A DNA stretch of 64,000 nt from Desulfuromonadales bacterium (GTDB lineage Bacteria; Desulfobacterota; Desulfuromonadia; Desulfuromonadales; Geopsychrobacteraceae), in assembly GCA_019429255.1 (NCBI GenBank), contig JAHYIY010000003.1:62001-126000 (forward strand), in the 5' to 3' direction. The translations under genes were made by a program, and so were the position numbers. Position 1 is the first letter of the stretch. Each line of letters starts with the position of its first letter. Below are positions 36,778 through 45,811 of this stretch, one piece after another. The notes beneath the pieces were generated by a model. It made no database searches and was not told the origin of the DNA. It worked only from the letters and a program-made list of their open reading frames with translations.

Positions 36778-36975
36778 CTATTTACCAGAACGGATAGCCG
36801 CAACGGTCTTGCCACGAATGCCCCAATTCTCCGGGGGTATCTCTTCGATGACTACATGAGTGGCTTCGGGATTTTTACCTAGCACTTCTTTCAAAACAAG
36901 GGTAATCCGATCCATGAGTTCTTCTTTTTTTTCTGCGCTGATTCCTTCAACTGTACGAACAGTAACAACCGGCAT
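36778..36975 (-). CDS. 4-oxalocrotonate tautomerase family protein
   Basis: 65 residues with proline directly after the start methionine (MPVVTV), the catalytic base Pro1 of this family. It would act as a homohexamer and catalyse keto-enol tautomerisation. The arginine expected near position 39 is not clearly present (the segment reads PEATHVVIEEIP), so the natural substrate is unknown. AAAGGAG ribosome-binding site. Stand-alone gene. Confidence 0.85.
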   Translation of the reverse strand: MPVVTVRTVEGISAEKKEELMDRITLVLKEVLGKNPEATHVVIEEIPPENWGIRGKTVAAIRSGK

Positions 36976-37115
36976 GTGCTTCTCCTTTCGTTAAACGGAC
37001 GCTTAAACGGTGATTATAGCGCCTGCAGTGAAAGAATCAAGGACCAAATCTCTTCAGGAGCCAACAAAACAGTCTCAGGCAGGTGGGTATTTTTGCTCCT
37101 GCGCCAGCGCAGACT

Positions 37116-37145
37116 TTGGTTTTCACCCGTGTCATCAGGTATAAT
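37116..37145 (+). promoter_or_regulatory. Promoter for the tyrosine-rich lipoprotein
   Basis: Perfect TATAAT at 37140-37145 with TTGGTT 18 bases upstream (37116-37121). Start codon 33 bases on, with GGTGGAG before it. Confidence 0.5.
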
Positions 37146-37177
37146 AAAAGTTAAACTTCTACCTGGTGGAGCTACCA

Positions 37178-37537
37178 ATGCGAGTCATCATTCTACTGTT
37201 CCTCATCTTTTTGACTGGCTGTGCCAGTCGTGGCACTCTGGTCTGGCAACATTCCGAAGGCTATGGCGACCAGCAATTACAACAGGCACAAAAAGAGTGT
37301 CGCCAAATCGCTCAACGCGAGGCTCGCTACCCCTACCCCTACTATTATTACGGCGATTCCCTCTTCCCTTTCTATCGCCCTTTTTATTATCAGGATAGGC
37401 ATTATTATGCTGAAGATTGGATCTGGCGCGATCACTTTACGCAAATGCGCTACCAGGAAGAGTTAAGCAGACTCTACCGCGTCTGCATGGAGGCTAAAGG
37501 GTGGCGGCTGGTCCGCCTCCCCCCGGCGGGAGCCTGA
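37178..37537 (+). CDS. Tyrosine-rich small lipoprotein, function unknown
   Basis: 119 residues from ATG 37178. A lipoprotein signal with LTGC lipobox (cysteine 15) predicts anchoring to a membrane. The middle is extraordinarily aromatic (YPYPYYYYG, FYRPFYY, HYY, WIW): about 14 tyrosines in 119 residues. Two later cysteines (in KECRQ and RVCMEAKGW) could pair as a disulphide; an ending of the type CMxxKGW is common among small proteobacterial lipoproteins. No enzyme motif seen. Good ribosome-binding site and own promoter support a real gene. Confidence 0.65.
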   Translation: MRVIILLFLIFLTGCASRGTLVWQHSEGYGDQQLQQAQKECRQIAQREARYPYPYYYYGDSLFPFYRPFYYQDRHYYAEDWIWRDHFTQMRYQEELSRLYRVCMEAKGWRLVRLPPAGA

Positions 37538-37608
37538 TATTAATCTCTGCAACCCCATCCTGCACCCCCCACCGAACACCAGCAATTTTCTATTGCCTGG
37601 CGTCTTTA

Positions 37609-38343
37609 TTAGTCTGCTTGCCGGATTTTTGCTGATTCCAGCCGTTTTTTTACCTCTTTCATATCCTCCCAGACCAGTTTTTTTTCTGCTGGTGACCGGA
37701 GCAGATATGCCGGATGAAAGGTCGGCATCAGCGCTGACCCGGCATAAGTATACCAATGACCACGCAAGCGACTGATCGGTGTCTCGACCCCTAACAGGGT
37801 CTGGCTGGCAAAGCGTCCCAACGCCACAATAACCTTGGGTTTCAGCAGTGCCGGCTGGCGCTTGAGATAGGGCTCACAAGCCGCGACTTCGTTAGTAAGG
37901 GGATCACGATTTACCGGGGGACGGCACTTGATCAGATTGCAGATATAGACATCTTCAGGTGACAACCCCATGGCAAACAGAATGCGTTTCAGCAATTGCC
38001 CTGCTTCACCAACAAAGGGCAAACCCTGTTGATCCTCTTCGTAACCAGGTGCTTCACCAACAAAAACCAGATCGGCTGACGGGTTACCGCGACCAAAAAC
38101 CACTGTGTTACGTTGTTCGTGCAAGAGGCAAGCGCGGCACTGCTCAACCTCCGCTTGGAGCTCAGACAAGGACTCCATCATTGGTGTTGGTGGTTCAAAA
38201 GCCAAACCCGCAGGGACATTATCTGCACTGTGTGTAGCAACAGCAGGAACAATGGTGTTAAAACCCAGCTCCAGCAGGTCCTGCAAAAGACTACGTGCCT
38301 GGCAGACATGGGTGTAGCATTCGTGGTACAATTTACTTGTCAT
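37609..38343 (-). CDS. Uracil-DNA glycosylase, family 4 (Fe-S)
   Basis: 244 residues. After a ~75-residue variable lead, the family 4 core shows the Fe-S cysteines C-x2-C (CRAC), then GEAPGYEEDQQGLPFVG, the uracil-binding and catalytic motif 1. NLIKCRPP with another cysteine follows, and HPAYLLR is motif 2. It removes uracil from DNA after cytosine deamination. Start is ATG 38343; the frame extends to 38391 but that part lies in repeat R1-4. The long N-terminal lead is common in this family in deltaproteobacteria. Confidence 0.9.
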   Translation of the reverse strand: MTSKLYHECYTHVCQARSLLQDLLELGFNTIVPAVATHSADNVPAGLAFEPPTPMMESLSELQAEVEQCRACLLHEQRNTVVFGRGNPSADLVFVGEAPGYEEDQQGLPFVGEAGQLLKRILFAMGLSPEDVYICNLIKCRPPVNRDPLTNEVAACEPYLKRQPALLKPKVIVALGRFASQTLLGVETPISRLRGHWYTYAGSALMPTFHPAYLLRSPAEKKLVWEDMKEVKKRLESAKIRQAD

Positions 38344-38378
38344 GAGCGTTTGAGTCACCTGTCTTGTTGATGAACTGA

Positions 38379-38547
38379 GATGGCGTCGCAAAAACTCACC
38401 GACTGCTGCGCCAGTCTAAAGAACAGTCGTCATCGTCTCACTGCTTCGAGGCAGGTAAGTACGCCTCATTGTTCAACCATGGCGCGCCTTGCAGGTGGGG
38501 CTTTGAGCTGAGCCATCCAACCTGATGCTTTTGGCGAAAGCATCAAC
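38379..38547 (+). repeat. Dispersed repeat R1, copy 4
   Basis: 169 bp starting GATGGCGTCGC and ending at the hairpin CCTGATGC...GCATCAAC (38521-38547). Same orientation as copy 1, opposite to copies 2 and 3. It fills the 228-base divergent gap between the glycosylase and phospholipase genes. Confidence 0.8.
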
Positions 38548-38571
38548 TTAAATATGCATAAAGGGTCGTAC

Positions 38572-39483
38572 ATGTTCCCTTTTTTTATCCTGATCCTGCT
38601 GTTTGTTTTCGTCCCAGAACCTGTTTATGCCTGGGGTGCCGGAGTTCATCTGGGTACTTGTCTGCGCGTACTGGCGGCGCCGGAGATCTTGCCACAGACG
38701 CTGCAGGCCTTACTGGCCGCCTACCCCCTCGACTACCTGTACGGCTGCATCGCTGCCGACATTACCCTGGGGAAAAAACACACCCATCATCTGGAACATT
38801 GCCACAACTGGCGGATCGGGCGCAAAATCCTCGAACGCGGCAAGAATCACGGTCCTGAAGCAGAAGCATGTGCGTATGGATACCTATCTCATCTGGCTGC
38901 CGATACGGTAGCACACAACTATTTTGTCCCCTACAAACTCGCCATGACCTTCAACACCACTTTTCACAATCACGCCTATTGGGAAATCCGCGCCGATATA
39001 GGTGTTAAAAAGGAAACCTGGCAGATTGCCCAGCAACTGGCTAAACGCAACAATAGCAACCTCGACAAGGTCCTCAGCGGATCTATCGCCGATACGATTT
39101 TCTCTTTTGGAACCAACAAGCAGATCTTTAATTCGATGATGCTGATCAGTCGCTTAAATCGTTGGCAAAAGATGGTTGAGACCATCGCAGCCCATTCCCG
39201 CTGGCCCTTTGATCGTGCTGAGCACGATGAATATATGGCCCTCGGGCTGGAGGCCGTGTTTAGCATTCTCAGTGACGAAAAAAGTCCCTACTGGAACGCC
39301 GACCCGACCGGCGATCGTGCCCTGACAGCGTCTAACCTGATTCGCAAGAACATGAAGCTGCTATGGCTCGACGGCAAACTGGAACAGGAAGATTCTGATC
39401 TGATTCTGCAGGAATTGCGCACCCGCTTCAAGCTCGGCATCACTAATCCCGATGAGATTCTGCCGTTATTTACCGTCGTTTAA
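38572..39483 (+). CDS. Zinc-dependent phospholipase C-like secreted protein
   Basis: 303 residues from ATG 38572 (AAGGG seven bases before). A signal peptide ends at VYA, leaving tryptophan as the first mature residue; in bacterial zinc phospholipase C the N-terminal Trp1 itself binds zinc. A histidine follows at WGAGVH, then SHLAADTVAHNYF supplies the HxxxDxxxH zinc-ligand set. Other histidines (HTHHLEHCH) lie between. Likely substrate: phospholipid head groups, by family. The 3' end overlaps the opposing coaBC gene by four bases. Confidence 0.85.
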   Translation: MFPFFILILLFVFVPEPVYAWGAGVHLGTCLRVLAAPEILPQTLQALLAAYPLDYLYGCIAADITLGKKHTHHLEHCHNWRIGRKILERGKNHGPEAEACAYGYLSHLAADTVAHNYFVPYKLAMTFNTTFHNHAYWEIRADIGVKKETWQIAQQLAKRNNSNLDKVLSGSIADTIFSFGTNKQIFNSMMLISRLNRWQKMVETIAAHSRWPFDRAEHDEYMALGLEAVFSILSDEKSPYWNADPTGDRALTASNLIRKNMKLLWLDGKLEQEDSDLILQELRTRFKLGITNPDEILPLFTVV

Positions 39484-40685
39484 CGTGCCTGATCTTTCTG
39501 CCAGGCGGCAGAAATACGATCCAGCAATTGCTCGGCCACATCGGCTTTGCTCATCAACTCAAGATCTTCCATGCGCCCATCAGGGTAGAGAAAACGCACA
39601 ATATTGGTTTCCACATCAAAACCGGCCCCCGGTGCTGACACATCGTTGGCAACGATCATATCAAGGTTTTTACTGACCAGTTTTTGCCTTGCATGTTCCA
39701 GCAGTTTTTCAGTTTCTGCGGCAAAACCGACAAGGAACTGCCTGTCTTTACGTCGACCCAGTTCAGCAAGAATATCCGGAGTTCTTTCCAGTTCGAGACT
39801 CATGTCAGCAAATTTTTTCTTCATTTTTTGTTGCCGTCGCAGCACCGGACGATAATCGGCAACCGCCGCTGCCTTGATGACCACATGAGCATCAGCAAAA
39901 CGATCGATTATCACATCGTACATCTGCTGGGCAGAAACAACCGCAACCACCTCCACCCCGACAGGGGGTTTGAGCTGCCCCGGCCCCGCCACCAGGGTCA
40001 CCTCGGCCCCACGCCGACGGGCAGCTGCTGCAATGGCGAACCCCATGCGGCCGGAAGAGTGATTGGTCAGGTAACGCACCGGATCGATCTCCTCACGGGT
40101 CGGACCGGCGCTGACGATGATTCGACAACCCGCCAGGTTCTTGGTGGTCAGGATATCTTCGGCAGCAACAACAATATCCTGCGGTTCAGGCATTTTTCCC
40201 TGCCCGGTCCAGCCACAGGCAAGTTCACCACATATCGGTTCAAGCAAATGATAACCGACATCACGCAGAATTTTTGCGTTACGCTGATACAGCGGATTTT
40301 CGTACATATTGGTGTTCATTGCCGGAACCACCAGCACCGGCGCCTTGGTTGCCATGACCGTGGTTGTCAACAGATCATCGGCCAGCCCCTGGGCAATTTT
40401 GCCGACAAGGTTGGCTGTTGCCGGTGCAAGGATAAACAGATCGGCGCGATCTGCCAGGGAAATATGGCCAATTTCCTGCTCCTGGTAAAGATTAAACAGT
40501 TCAGTATGAACCGGTTGCCCAGAGAGGGTTTGAAAGGTTAACGGCGTTACAAATTCGCAGGCCGAGCGGGTCATGACAACATGAACCCTGGCGCCGGCCT
40601 TGGTCAGCAGGCGCAACAGTTCAACCGCTTTGTAGACGGCAATGCCACCGCTGACGCCAAGTATAATGGTTTTGCCCTTTAGCAT
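39480..40685 (-). CDS. coaBC: Bifunctional phosphopantothenoylcysteine decarboxylase/synthetase
   Basis: 401 residues covering both CoaC (N-terminal half, flavin-binding, with GVSGGIAVYKA, the catalytic His near GHISLADRAD, and PAMNTNMY) and CoaB (C-terminal half, with SAGPTREEIDPVR and TNHSSGRMG). It joins cysteine to 4'-phosphopantothenate and decarboxylates the product in coenzyme A synthesis. Last gene of a four-gene minus-strand operon, 10 bases after the MBL gene. Confidence 0.95.
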   Translation of the reverse strand: MLKGKTIILGVSGGIAVYKAVELLRLLTKAGARVHVVMTRSACEFVTPLTFQTLSGQPVHTELFNLYQEQEIGHISLADRADLFILAPATANLVGKIAQGLADDLLTTTVMATKAPVLVVPAMNTNMYENPLYQRNAKILRDVGYHLLEPICGELACGWTGQGKMPEPQDIVVAAEDILTTKNLAGCRIIVSAGPTREEIDPVRYLTNHSSGRMGFAIAAAARRRGAEVTLVAGPGQLKPPVGVEVVAVVSAQQMYDVIIDRFADAHVVIKAAAVADYRPVLRRQQKMKKKFADMSLELERTPDILAELGRRKDRQFLVGFAAETEKLLEHARQKLVSKNLDMIVANDVSAPGAGFDVETNIVRFLYPDGRMEDLELMSKADVAEQLLDRISAAWQKDQAR

Positions 40686-40695
40686 CTGTAAGCCT

Positions 40696-41316
40696 TTAGG
40701 TCAAAAAGGGATTATAGCGCTTTTCCTGACCGATCGTCGTCGCCGGACCATGGCCGGGATAAACTTTGGTTTTATCGGCCAGACACAAAAGTTTTTCTTT
40801 AATATTGTTAATCAGTTGTTGATGGTTGCCGCCCGGAAGATCAGTACGACCAATCGATCCGCTGAACAGGGTATCGCCAACAAACAGACAGTCACCAACA
40901 TGCAGGCAAACACCACCGGGCGAATGTCCCGGGGTATGAATGACTCTGATCGACAAGTCTCCAAGTAGGATCATTTCCCCATCCGTCAATAACCGAGTCG
41001 GTTTCGGCGAACTGCTGGTAGACAGGCCAAACAAGGCAGCATGCTCGGCAGCGCGCTCTAATAAGGGGGCATCATCCTGATGGATCAGCAGCTCGCAACC
41101 GGTTTTGTCAATCAGTGACCGATTAGCACCGATATGATCAAAGTGGCCATGGGTGTTGATCACCATGGTGAGGGTCAAATCATGCCGGCGCACGATCTCC
41201 AGGATGCTTTCAACATTGCCGCCGGGATCAACCACCGCAGCTTTGCCGGTATTTTCACTGCCGACAATATAGCAATTTACCTCGAGAGGACCGGTCGGCA
41301 GACTGGTCAATATCAT
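40696..41316 (-). CDS. MBL-fold metallohydrolase (glyoxalase II-like)
   Basis: 206 residues. The metallo-beta-lactamase zinc motif THGHFDHIG is at about 55-63. Further ligands are seen in HTPGHSPGG, VGDTLF and PGHGPAT. This short GloB-like group includes thioesterases and persulfide-related hydrolases; the substrate here is unknown. ATG 41316 overlaps the upstream stop (TGATG) and has GGAG before it. Part of the coaBC operon. Confidence 0.88.
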   Translation of the reverse strand: MILTSLPTGPLEVNCYIVGSENTGKAAVVDPGGNVESILEIVRRHDLTLTMVINTHGHFDHIGANRSLIDKTGCELLIHQDDAPLLERAAEHAALFGLSTSSSPKPTRLLTDGEMILLGDLSIRVIHTPGHSPGGVCLHVGDCLFVGDTLFSGSIGRTDLPGGNHQQLINNIKEKLLCLADKTKVYPGHGPATTIGQEKRYNPFLT

Positions 41317-42452
41317 CAATTTTCTCCTTTTTCATTCATCAGCGAAAACAGATCGAGATTCCGGTTTTTCAACTGTTCACCCAGGGTTGCTCCTAACGGG
41401 CGATCATGACGACGGTCACGCCGACTGTCGAGCCGCTCTTTTGTTGCTGATGGAGCAGGTGTTGCTCCTGGTTGCGGCAGTTCGGACGGCAGAACCGCCT
41501 CTTCGCTTTCGTACCCCATATAGAAATAACGATCAAAAAGCCGATGATAGGATGTCCACCCTTGGGACTGCTGTTCTTTTTCAACATGTAACTGTACAGC
41601 GTTGATTTTTGAGTCCAGATCATCAATAAAATTGAGGATAACCGCTTCGAGAAATTTTGGCCGTTTAGGCGAGCCAAAGTCATATTGGCCATGGTGTGAT
41701 AACAACAAATGTTTGATCATCATTGACAGTTCGGTTGGAAAGCCGGGAATGGCGCGCACCTGGTCTTCAATCATCTGCACACCAATAACAATATGACCGA
41801 GCAATTTTCCCTCATCAGTGTAACCGAAGGAACGATCAAAGGATAATTCCATCACCTTGCCGACATCATGAAGCATGGCACCACTGATCAGCAGATCCCG
41901 ATTAACCTGGGGGTAGCGTTTGGCGACATCAAGGGCAAGGGCCGCCACCGCCAGGGAATGTTCGAGCAGACCACCAATATAGGTATGGTGCATCGACTTT
42001 GCCGCTGGTGCCCGTGAATAGAGGCGGTAAAATTCCGGGTCGTCAAAAAAGGCGCGCAACAAATCCCTTATGTAGGGATTTTTCAGCGAACCAAGTAACT
42101 GGTCAAGCTCACCTCGCATTTCTTCGGCAGAACGACTGCTGACCGGAAGAAAGTCGCCGATATCGACAGATTCTTCAGCAATTTTTTCAAGTTGTTGTAC
42201 AACCAGCTGCATTTTTCCCATATAAACACTGGCTTTGGCATCAACGCGAATAAAGTCGTCAGCAGCAAACAGGCTTGACAGTTCATCGATACGATCCCAG
42301 ACCTTGGCTTCGACTTCGCCGGTTTTGTCCATTAATTTGAGGGTCATATAGGGTTTGCCGTTTTTTGCCATGGCGGTGATCTTGTCACGCACCAGAAAAA
42401 TGCTGTTGACGCGATCTCGTTCTTTAATTTGATTGACGTATATTTCTTTCAC
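41316..42452 (-). CDS. YhaM-like 3'-5' exoribonuclease (OB-fold plus HD domain)
   Basis: 378 residues. An N-terminal OB-fold nucleic-acid binding domain (about 15-95) precedes an HD phosphohydrolase domain (about 155-290) with MHHTYIGGLLEHSLAVA and LHDVGK, the H...HD ligand pattern. This is the layout of YhaM of Gram-positive bacteria, a 3'-5' exoribonuclease. A charged tail of ~70 residues, rich in arginine, follows. It overlaps the FAD gene by four bases (ATGA), so translation is coupled. Confidence 0.85.
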   Translation of the reverse strand: MKEIYVNQIKERDRVNSIFLVRDKITAMAKNGKPYMTLKLMDKTGEVEAKVWDRIDELSSLFAADDFIRVDAKASVYMGKMQLVVQQLEKIAEESVDIGDFLPVSSRSAEEMRGELDQLLGSLKNPYIRDLLRAFFDDPEFYRLYSRAPAAKSMHHTYIGGLLEHSLAVAALALDVAKRYPQVNRDLLISGAMLHDVGKVMELSFDRSFGYTDEGKLLGHIVIGVQMIEDQVRAIPGFPTELSMMIKHLLLSHHGQYDFGSPKRPKFLEAVILNFIDDLDSKINAVQLHVEKEQQSQGWTSYHRLFDRYFYMGYESEEAVLPSELPQPGATPAPSATKERLDSRRDRRHDRPLGATLGEQLKNRNLDLFSLMNEKGEN

Positions 42453-44044
42453 CTGGTCCTCATCTGTGTCTGTGCTGAATGTAAAATATGAACTGCCGTA
42501 TTCAGGCCATCAAGGGCAGCACTCATGATCCCTCCGGCATAGCCGGCGCCTTCTCCGGCAGGAAACAGGCCGCGATGGCTGAGTGATTCTCCTGTTGCAT
42601 CACGCAGGATGCGTAAGGGAGCGGAAGTTCGCGTCTCGACGCCGATCAGGGTTGCCTCCTCACTGACAAAACCACGCATCTTGCGATTAAAGTATGGTAG
42701 CGCACGACGTAAGCCGTTGGCAACGTAAGGAGGCAAACAGTCATCAAGGTTCGCGTGAACAACGTTGGGACGACAACTTGAATGCAGACGCCCACCGCGG
42801 CCATGGAGAAATTCCAGCAGTGGTTGCGCCGGAGCACGCCAACCGGGTTCTCCTGCCTGCCAGGCTGCCCGTTCCCAGCGTCGCTGAAACTCCATCCCGG
42901 CCAACACATCATGATCATCGAAATCAGCGGGGGTTACGGTTACCACCAGCGCGCTATTAGATAAAGGGGCATCGCGGCGATAATCACTCATGCCGTTGAC
43001 CACTACACCGCCGGCTTCAGAGGCAGCGTTGATAACCGTACCGCCAGGGCACATGCAGAAGGAATAGATACCACGACCGCTGTCAGGATCATTCCAGGTT
43101 AAACGATAGTCGGCCGCCGGCAGCAAAGGATGATCAGCCAAACCATATTGAATCTGATTAATCAATTCCCGGGGATGTTCAACCCTTACACCGATAGCAA
43201 AAGGTTTGGGTTCAAGTTTGACACCGGCAGTTGCCAGCATCTGATAGGTATCGCGGGCACTATGCCCCGGAGCCAAGACCAGCCGGTCACAAGACAGCTG
43301 CTCGTCATGGTTGACCACGGCCGCCACAACGCGTCCCTGACTCATGGTAAAATTGGTCAGTGTGCTTAAAAAGCGGACATGGACACCTAAATCCGTCAAC
43401 TGCCGGCGAAAGTGGATAAGTACTTGCCGTAAACGATCACTACCAATGTGGGGTTTGGCCTGGTAGAGAATATCAGCCGGTGCACCCATAGCAACCAGGC
43501 TGGCCAAAATACGGCTGATACCTGGATGATTCAGCCTGGTGGTCAATTTGCCATCAGAAAATGTGCCTGCGCCACCTTCGCCAAATTGCACATTGCTGTT
43601 GTCATCCAGAATACCCTCAGCCCAGAAACGTCGCACATCCAGCAAGCGCTGCTCGACCGGTTTGCCACGCTCGAGCAATGTGACCTGACAGCCACTTTCC
43701 GCAAGCGTCAAAGCACAAAAAAGTCCGGCCGGCCCCATCCCAGCGACAACAACATGAAGCGGTTGTGCCGCCTTATCAATAATCAGCGGGACATCCTCAA
43801 TCGACTGTTCGAGCTTTAGACAGGAACCAAATTCAGCTAAAAACCTTTCTTCATTCTTTACTTCAATCTCAACAGTATAAACTCTCAATATGCGTGATTT
43901 TTTGCGGGCATCAATACCTTTGCGTAGAATTTTCCAGTGCTGAATCTGATCCGCTTGACAGCCGAGCACAGTAGCGATTTTGTTACCGAGATGCGCTTCC
44001 TCTTCGTTCAGTTCAAGGGTCAGATCCCGAATCCGCAATGCCAT
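42449..44044 (-). CDS. FAD-dependent dehydrogenase, uncharacterised
   Basis: 531 residues from ATG 44044, with AGGA six bases upstream. The first ~90 residues form a small domain seen in this family. The dinucleotide-binding motif VAGMGPAGLFCALTLAE is at about 98-114, followed by QFGEGGAGTFSDGKLTTR, GHSARDT and a C-terminal FPAGEGAGYAGGIMSAALDG. The family is listed as uncharacterised FAD-dependent dehydrogenases, related to HI0933-type flavoproteins. No substrate is known. First gene of the operon leading to coaBC. Confidence 0.88.
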   Translation of the reverse strand: MALRIRDLTLELNEEEAHLGNKIATVLGCQADQIQHWKILRKGIDARKKSRILRVYTVEIEVKNEERFLAEFGSCLKLEQSIEDVPLIIDKAAQPLHVVVAGMGPAGLFCALTLAESGCQVTLLERGKPVEQRLLDVRRFWAEGILDDNSNVQFGEGGAGTFSDGKLTTRLNHPGISRILASLVAMGAPADILYQAKPHIGSDRLRQVLIHFRRQLTDLGVHVRFLSTLTNFTMSQGRVVAAVVNHDEQLSCDRLVLAPGHSARDTYQMLATAGVKLEPKPFAIGVRVEHPRELINQIQYGLADHPLLPAADYRLTWNDPDSGRGIYSFCMCPGGTVINAASEAGGVVVNGMSDYRRDAPLSNSALVVTVTPADFDDHDVLAGMEFQRRWERAAWQAGEPGWRAPAQPLLEFLHGRGGRLHSSCRPNVVHANLDDCLPPYVANGLRRALPYFNRKMRGFVSEEATLIGVETRTSAPLRILRDATGESLSHRGLFPAGEGAGYAGGIMSAALDGLNTAVHILHSAQTQMRTR

Positions 44045-44111
44045 ATCAGTCCTAAAACGCAACCAGAAGGTCAAAAGCAGGTGATTATTCAGCACCCACT
44101 TTGTACGGCAT

Positions 44112-44204
44112 TGGGTCTATCATGACAAGGGTGTCTGTCGACATGGACGGCGACAGTCGAACGGCCCTGGATGGCGCAAAGTGTCCCTTGGCGTGATAGA
44201 CCCA
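44112..44204. repeat. R2-related foldback element with its own termini
   Basis: 93 bp with inverted ends TGGGTCTATCATG...CGTGATAGACCCA. The core (ACAAGGGTGTCTGTCG, ATGGACGGCGACA, GTCCCTTG) matches R2, but the outer arms differ from those of the other copies. It lies in the intergenic gap between usp and the FAD gene. Confidence 0.65.
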
Positions 44205-44224
44205 GTCCCATGTTCAACAGATAC

Positions 44225-44250
44225 AAAAAGAGCAGCCTTGCGGCTGCTCG
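44225..44250 (-). terminator. Rho-independent terminator after the universal stress gene
   Basis: On the minus strand GAGCAGCC-GCAA-GGCTGCTC, an 8-bp stem with a GCAA tetraloop, is followed by TTTTTG. Confidence 0.85.
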
Positions 44251-44286
44251 GTTGAACGATATTTATAGAGCGCTAAGGTCGATCTG

Positions 44287-44736
44287 TCAATCATTCTGCA
44301 AACGCACGGTAAGAACAGGCAGTGGCGATTTGCGTACCACCTTTTCTGCGGTGCTGCCAAAGAGAACATGGTCGAGACCAGTACGTCCGTGGGTTCCCAG
44401 AACAATCAGGTCAGCCGCAAGTTCCTGTGCCTGATGGATAATCTTTTCATAGGGCAGTCCCGGCACAATAACCGTTTCATAATTCTCGTAGTTACCCAAA
44501 TGCTGCCGGCAGAAGCTTTCCATCAGTTTTTTTGCCCCTTGCTCAATCTCTTCTTCGAGCTTTTCAAAAGATATATGCGGGACATAAAAACCGCGCAGAT
44601 CGACCGGTTCGTTGATGACATGAAGCAGAATCAGCCGTGCTGAATATTTATTGGCCATATTCAATGCCAATTGAAAAGCGTTGTTGGAACTTTCAGAAAA
44701 ATCGACGGCAACCAGAATGGCAGTAAAGTCTTTCAT
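44287..44736 (-). CDS. Universal stress protein (UspA family)
   Basis: 149 residues. The ATP-binding motif G-x2-G-x9-G-S/T is visible as GTHGRTGLDHVLFGST near 113-128, and an early VAVDFSESS gives the nucleotide-binding aspartate. This indicates the ATP-binding subclass of Usp. GGAGG ribosome-binding site before ATG 44736; an earlier start at 44775 adds non-conserved residues. Single gene with own terminator. Confidence 0.9.
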   Translation of the reverse strand: MKDFTAILVAVDFSESSNNAFQLALNMANKYSARLILLHVINEPVDLRGFYVPHISFEKLEEEIEQGAKKLMESFCRQHLGNYENYETVIVPGLPYEKIIHQAQELAADLIVLGTHGRTGLDHVLFGSTAEKVVRKSPLPVLTVRLQND

Positions 44737-45026
44737 GCTGACCTCCTCGCTTAAAGATGACGCATTAACTGACAATCAGACACTTGAAATTGTAGCATTG
44801 AAACGCTGCCTGTCAAGGCACCTTTAGTAACCTTCGCCCGGAAATACCACCGAAATTACAAGTAGTTTTTTTTGCTGTTTCAGCACCAGAGACGGTGAAT
44901 GCCGGCTTGGCAGCCATCACTATTTCTCAATCTTGCGCGCAGAATCGTTGCATGAATCCATGTGTCTGCATGCCGGCATTAAAGGCCAGGGAGCGAAGCA
45001 TCACAAAAAACACTTGTTTCAGGCAG

Positions 45027-45791
45027 TTATTCTTGAGGAAGAGTTTTGATCAGCTCTGCAGCCATTCTGCCTTCGTCTGAATCGGGAACAAAATTGGTAA
45101 TAATCTCTAGTTGTTGCCTTGCTCCTGAATAGTTGCCGTCACGCAGGAACAGTACCGCCAAACGATAACGGGCCTGCACCAGTTCCGGTGCCAGCTCGAT
45201 AGTGCGACGCAAGGCTACTTTTTCCAGAGTTGTTTCTTCGGTCAAACGATATACTTCGGCCTGATAGTAATGGGCCGGGGCAAAGTTCGCCATCATCATG
45301 ATCGCCTCGCGAAAAGCTTGCAGGGCCGAAGCATAGTCACCTTGTTGCAAAAAAGCGTACCCCTTACCGGTCATGGCAATGTGGGTACTGTCAAAAAGAA
45401 GGTTATTAGCAGCACGATCAAAATAGATAATTGCCTTATCCCACTCTTCCATGACCAGGTAAAGATTAGCCAGGTTGTTCTCATAACGTGGATCATTAGT
45501 GGAAAGCCTTATCGCCTCCAAGTAATGAGTTTCAGCCTCCCGATAGGCACGACGCTCCTGATAGGCCTGTGCCAGGGATGCGCGAATGGCGGCATTGGCA
45601 GCATCGAGCTCAACCGCCTGGAGCAGCTCACGCAGCGCCGCACTGGGATTATTTGCCTGCAAATGGGCCTCTGCCAGTTTGTGGTGCACATCGGCTTGAT
45701 GACGGTTTTCAGCCATACGATTGGTCGTGCCGGCACATCCGGTAAGAACAAGCACAGCAACCAGTAGAAAACCAGGCAGATTTTTTGTCAT
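45027..45791 (-). CDS. TPR lipoprotein, PilF/PilW-like
   Basis: 254 residues with a lipoprotein signal (LTGC, cysteine near 19) followed by about six TPR units. Similar lipoproteins (PilF, PilW) help assemble secretin rings for type IV pili. I see no other pilus gene nearby, so the role is open. ATG 45791 has GGAG upstream; TTG 45806 is possible. It follows the unknown protein gene by 20 bases and is probably co-transcribed. Confidence 0.75.
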   Translation of the reverse strand: MTKNLPGFLLVAVLVLTGCAGTTNRMAENRHQADVHHKLAEAHLQANNPSAALRELLQAVELDAANAAIRASLAQAYQERRAYREAETHYLEAIRLSTNDPRYENNLANLYLVMEEWDKAIIYFDRAANNLLFDSTHIAMTGKGYAFLQQGDYASALQAFREAIMMMANFAPAHYYQAEVYRLTEETTLEKVALRRTIELAPELVQARYRLAVLFLRDGNYSGARQQLEIITNFVPDSDEGRMAAELIKTLPQE

Positions 45792-45811
45792 AGAGAGGTA
45801 CTCCAATGGGG

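Noticed and set aside
39684-40541. 285-codon open frame on the plus strand opposite coaBC
   Set aside because: Fully antisense to a well-conserved coaBC gene, no ribosome-binding site, and composition typical of a shadow frame.
44895-45080. 61-codon plus-strand frame in the usp-TPR gap
   Set aside because: No ribosome-binding site, overlaps the opposing TPR lipoprotein end, and low-complexity composition.
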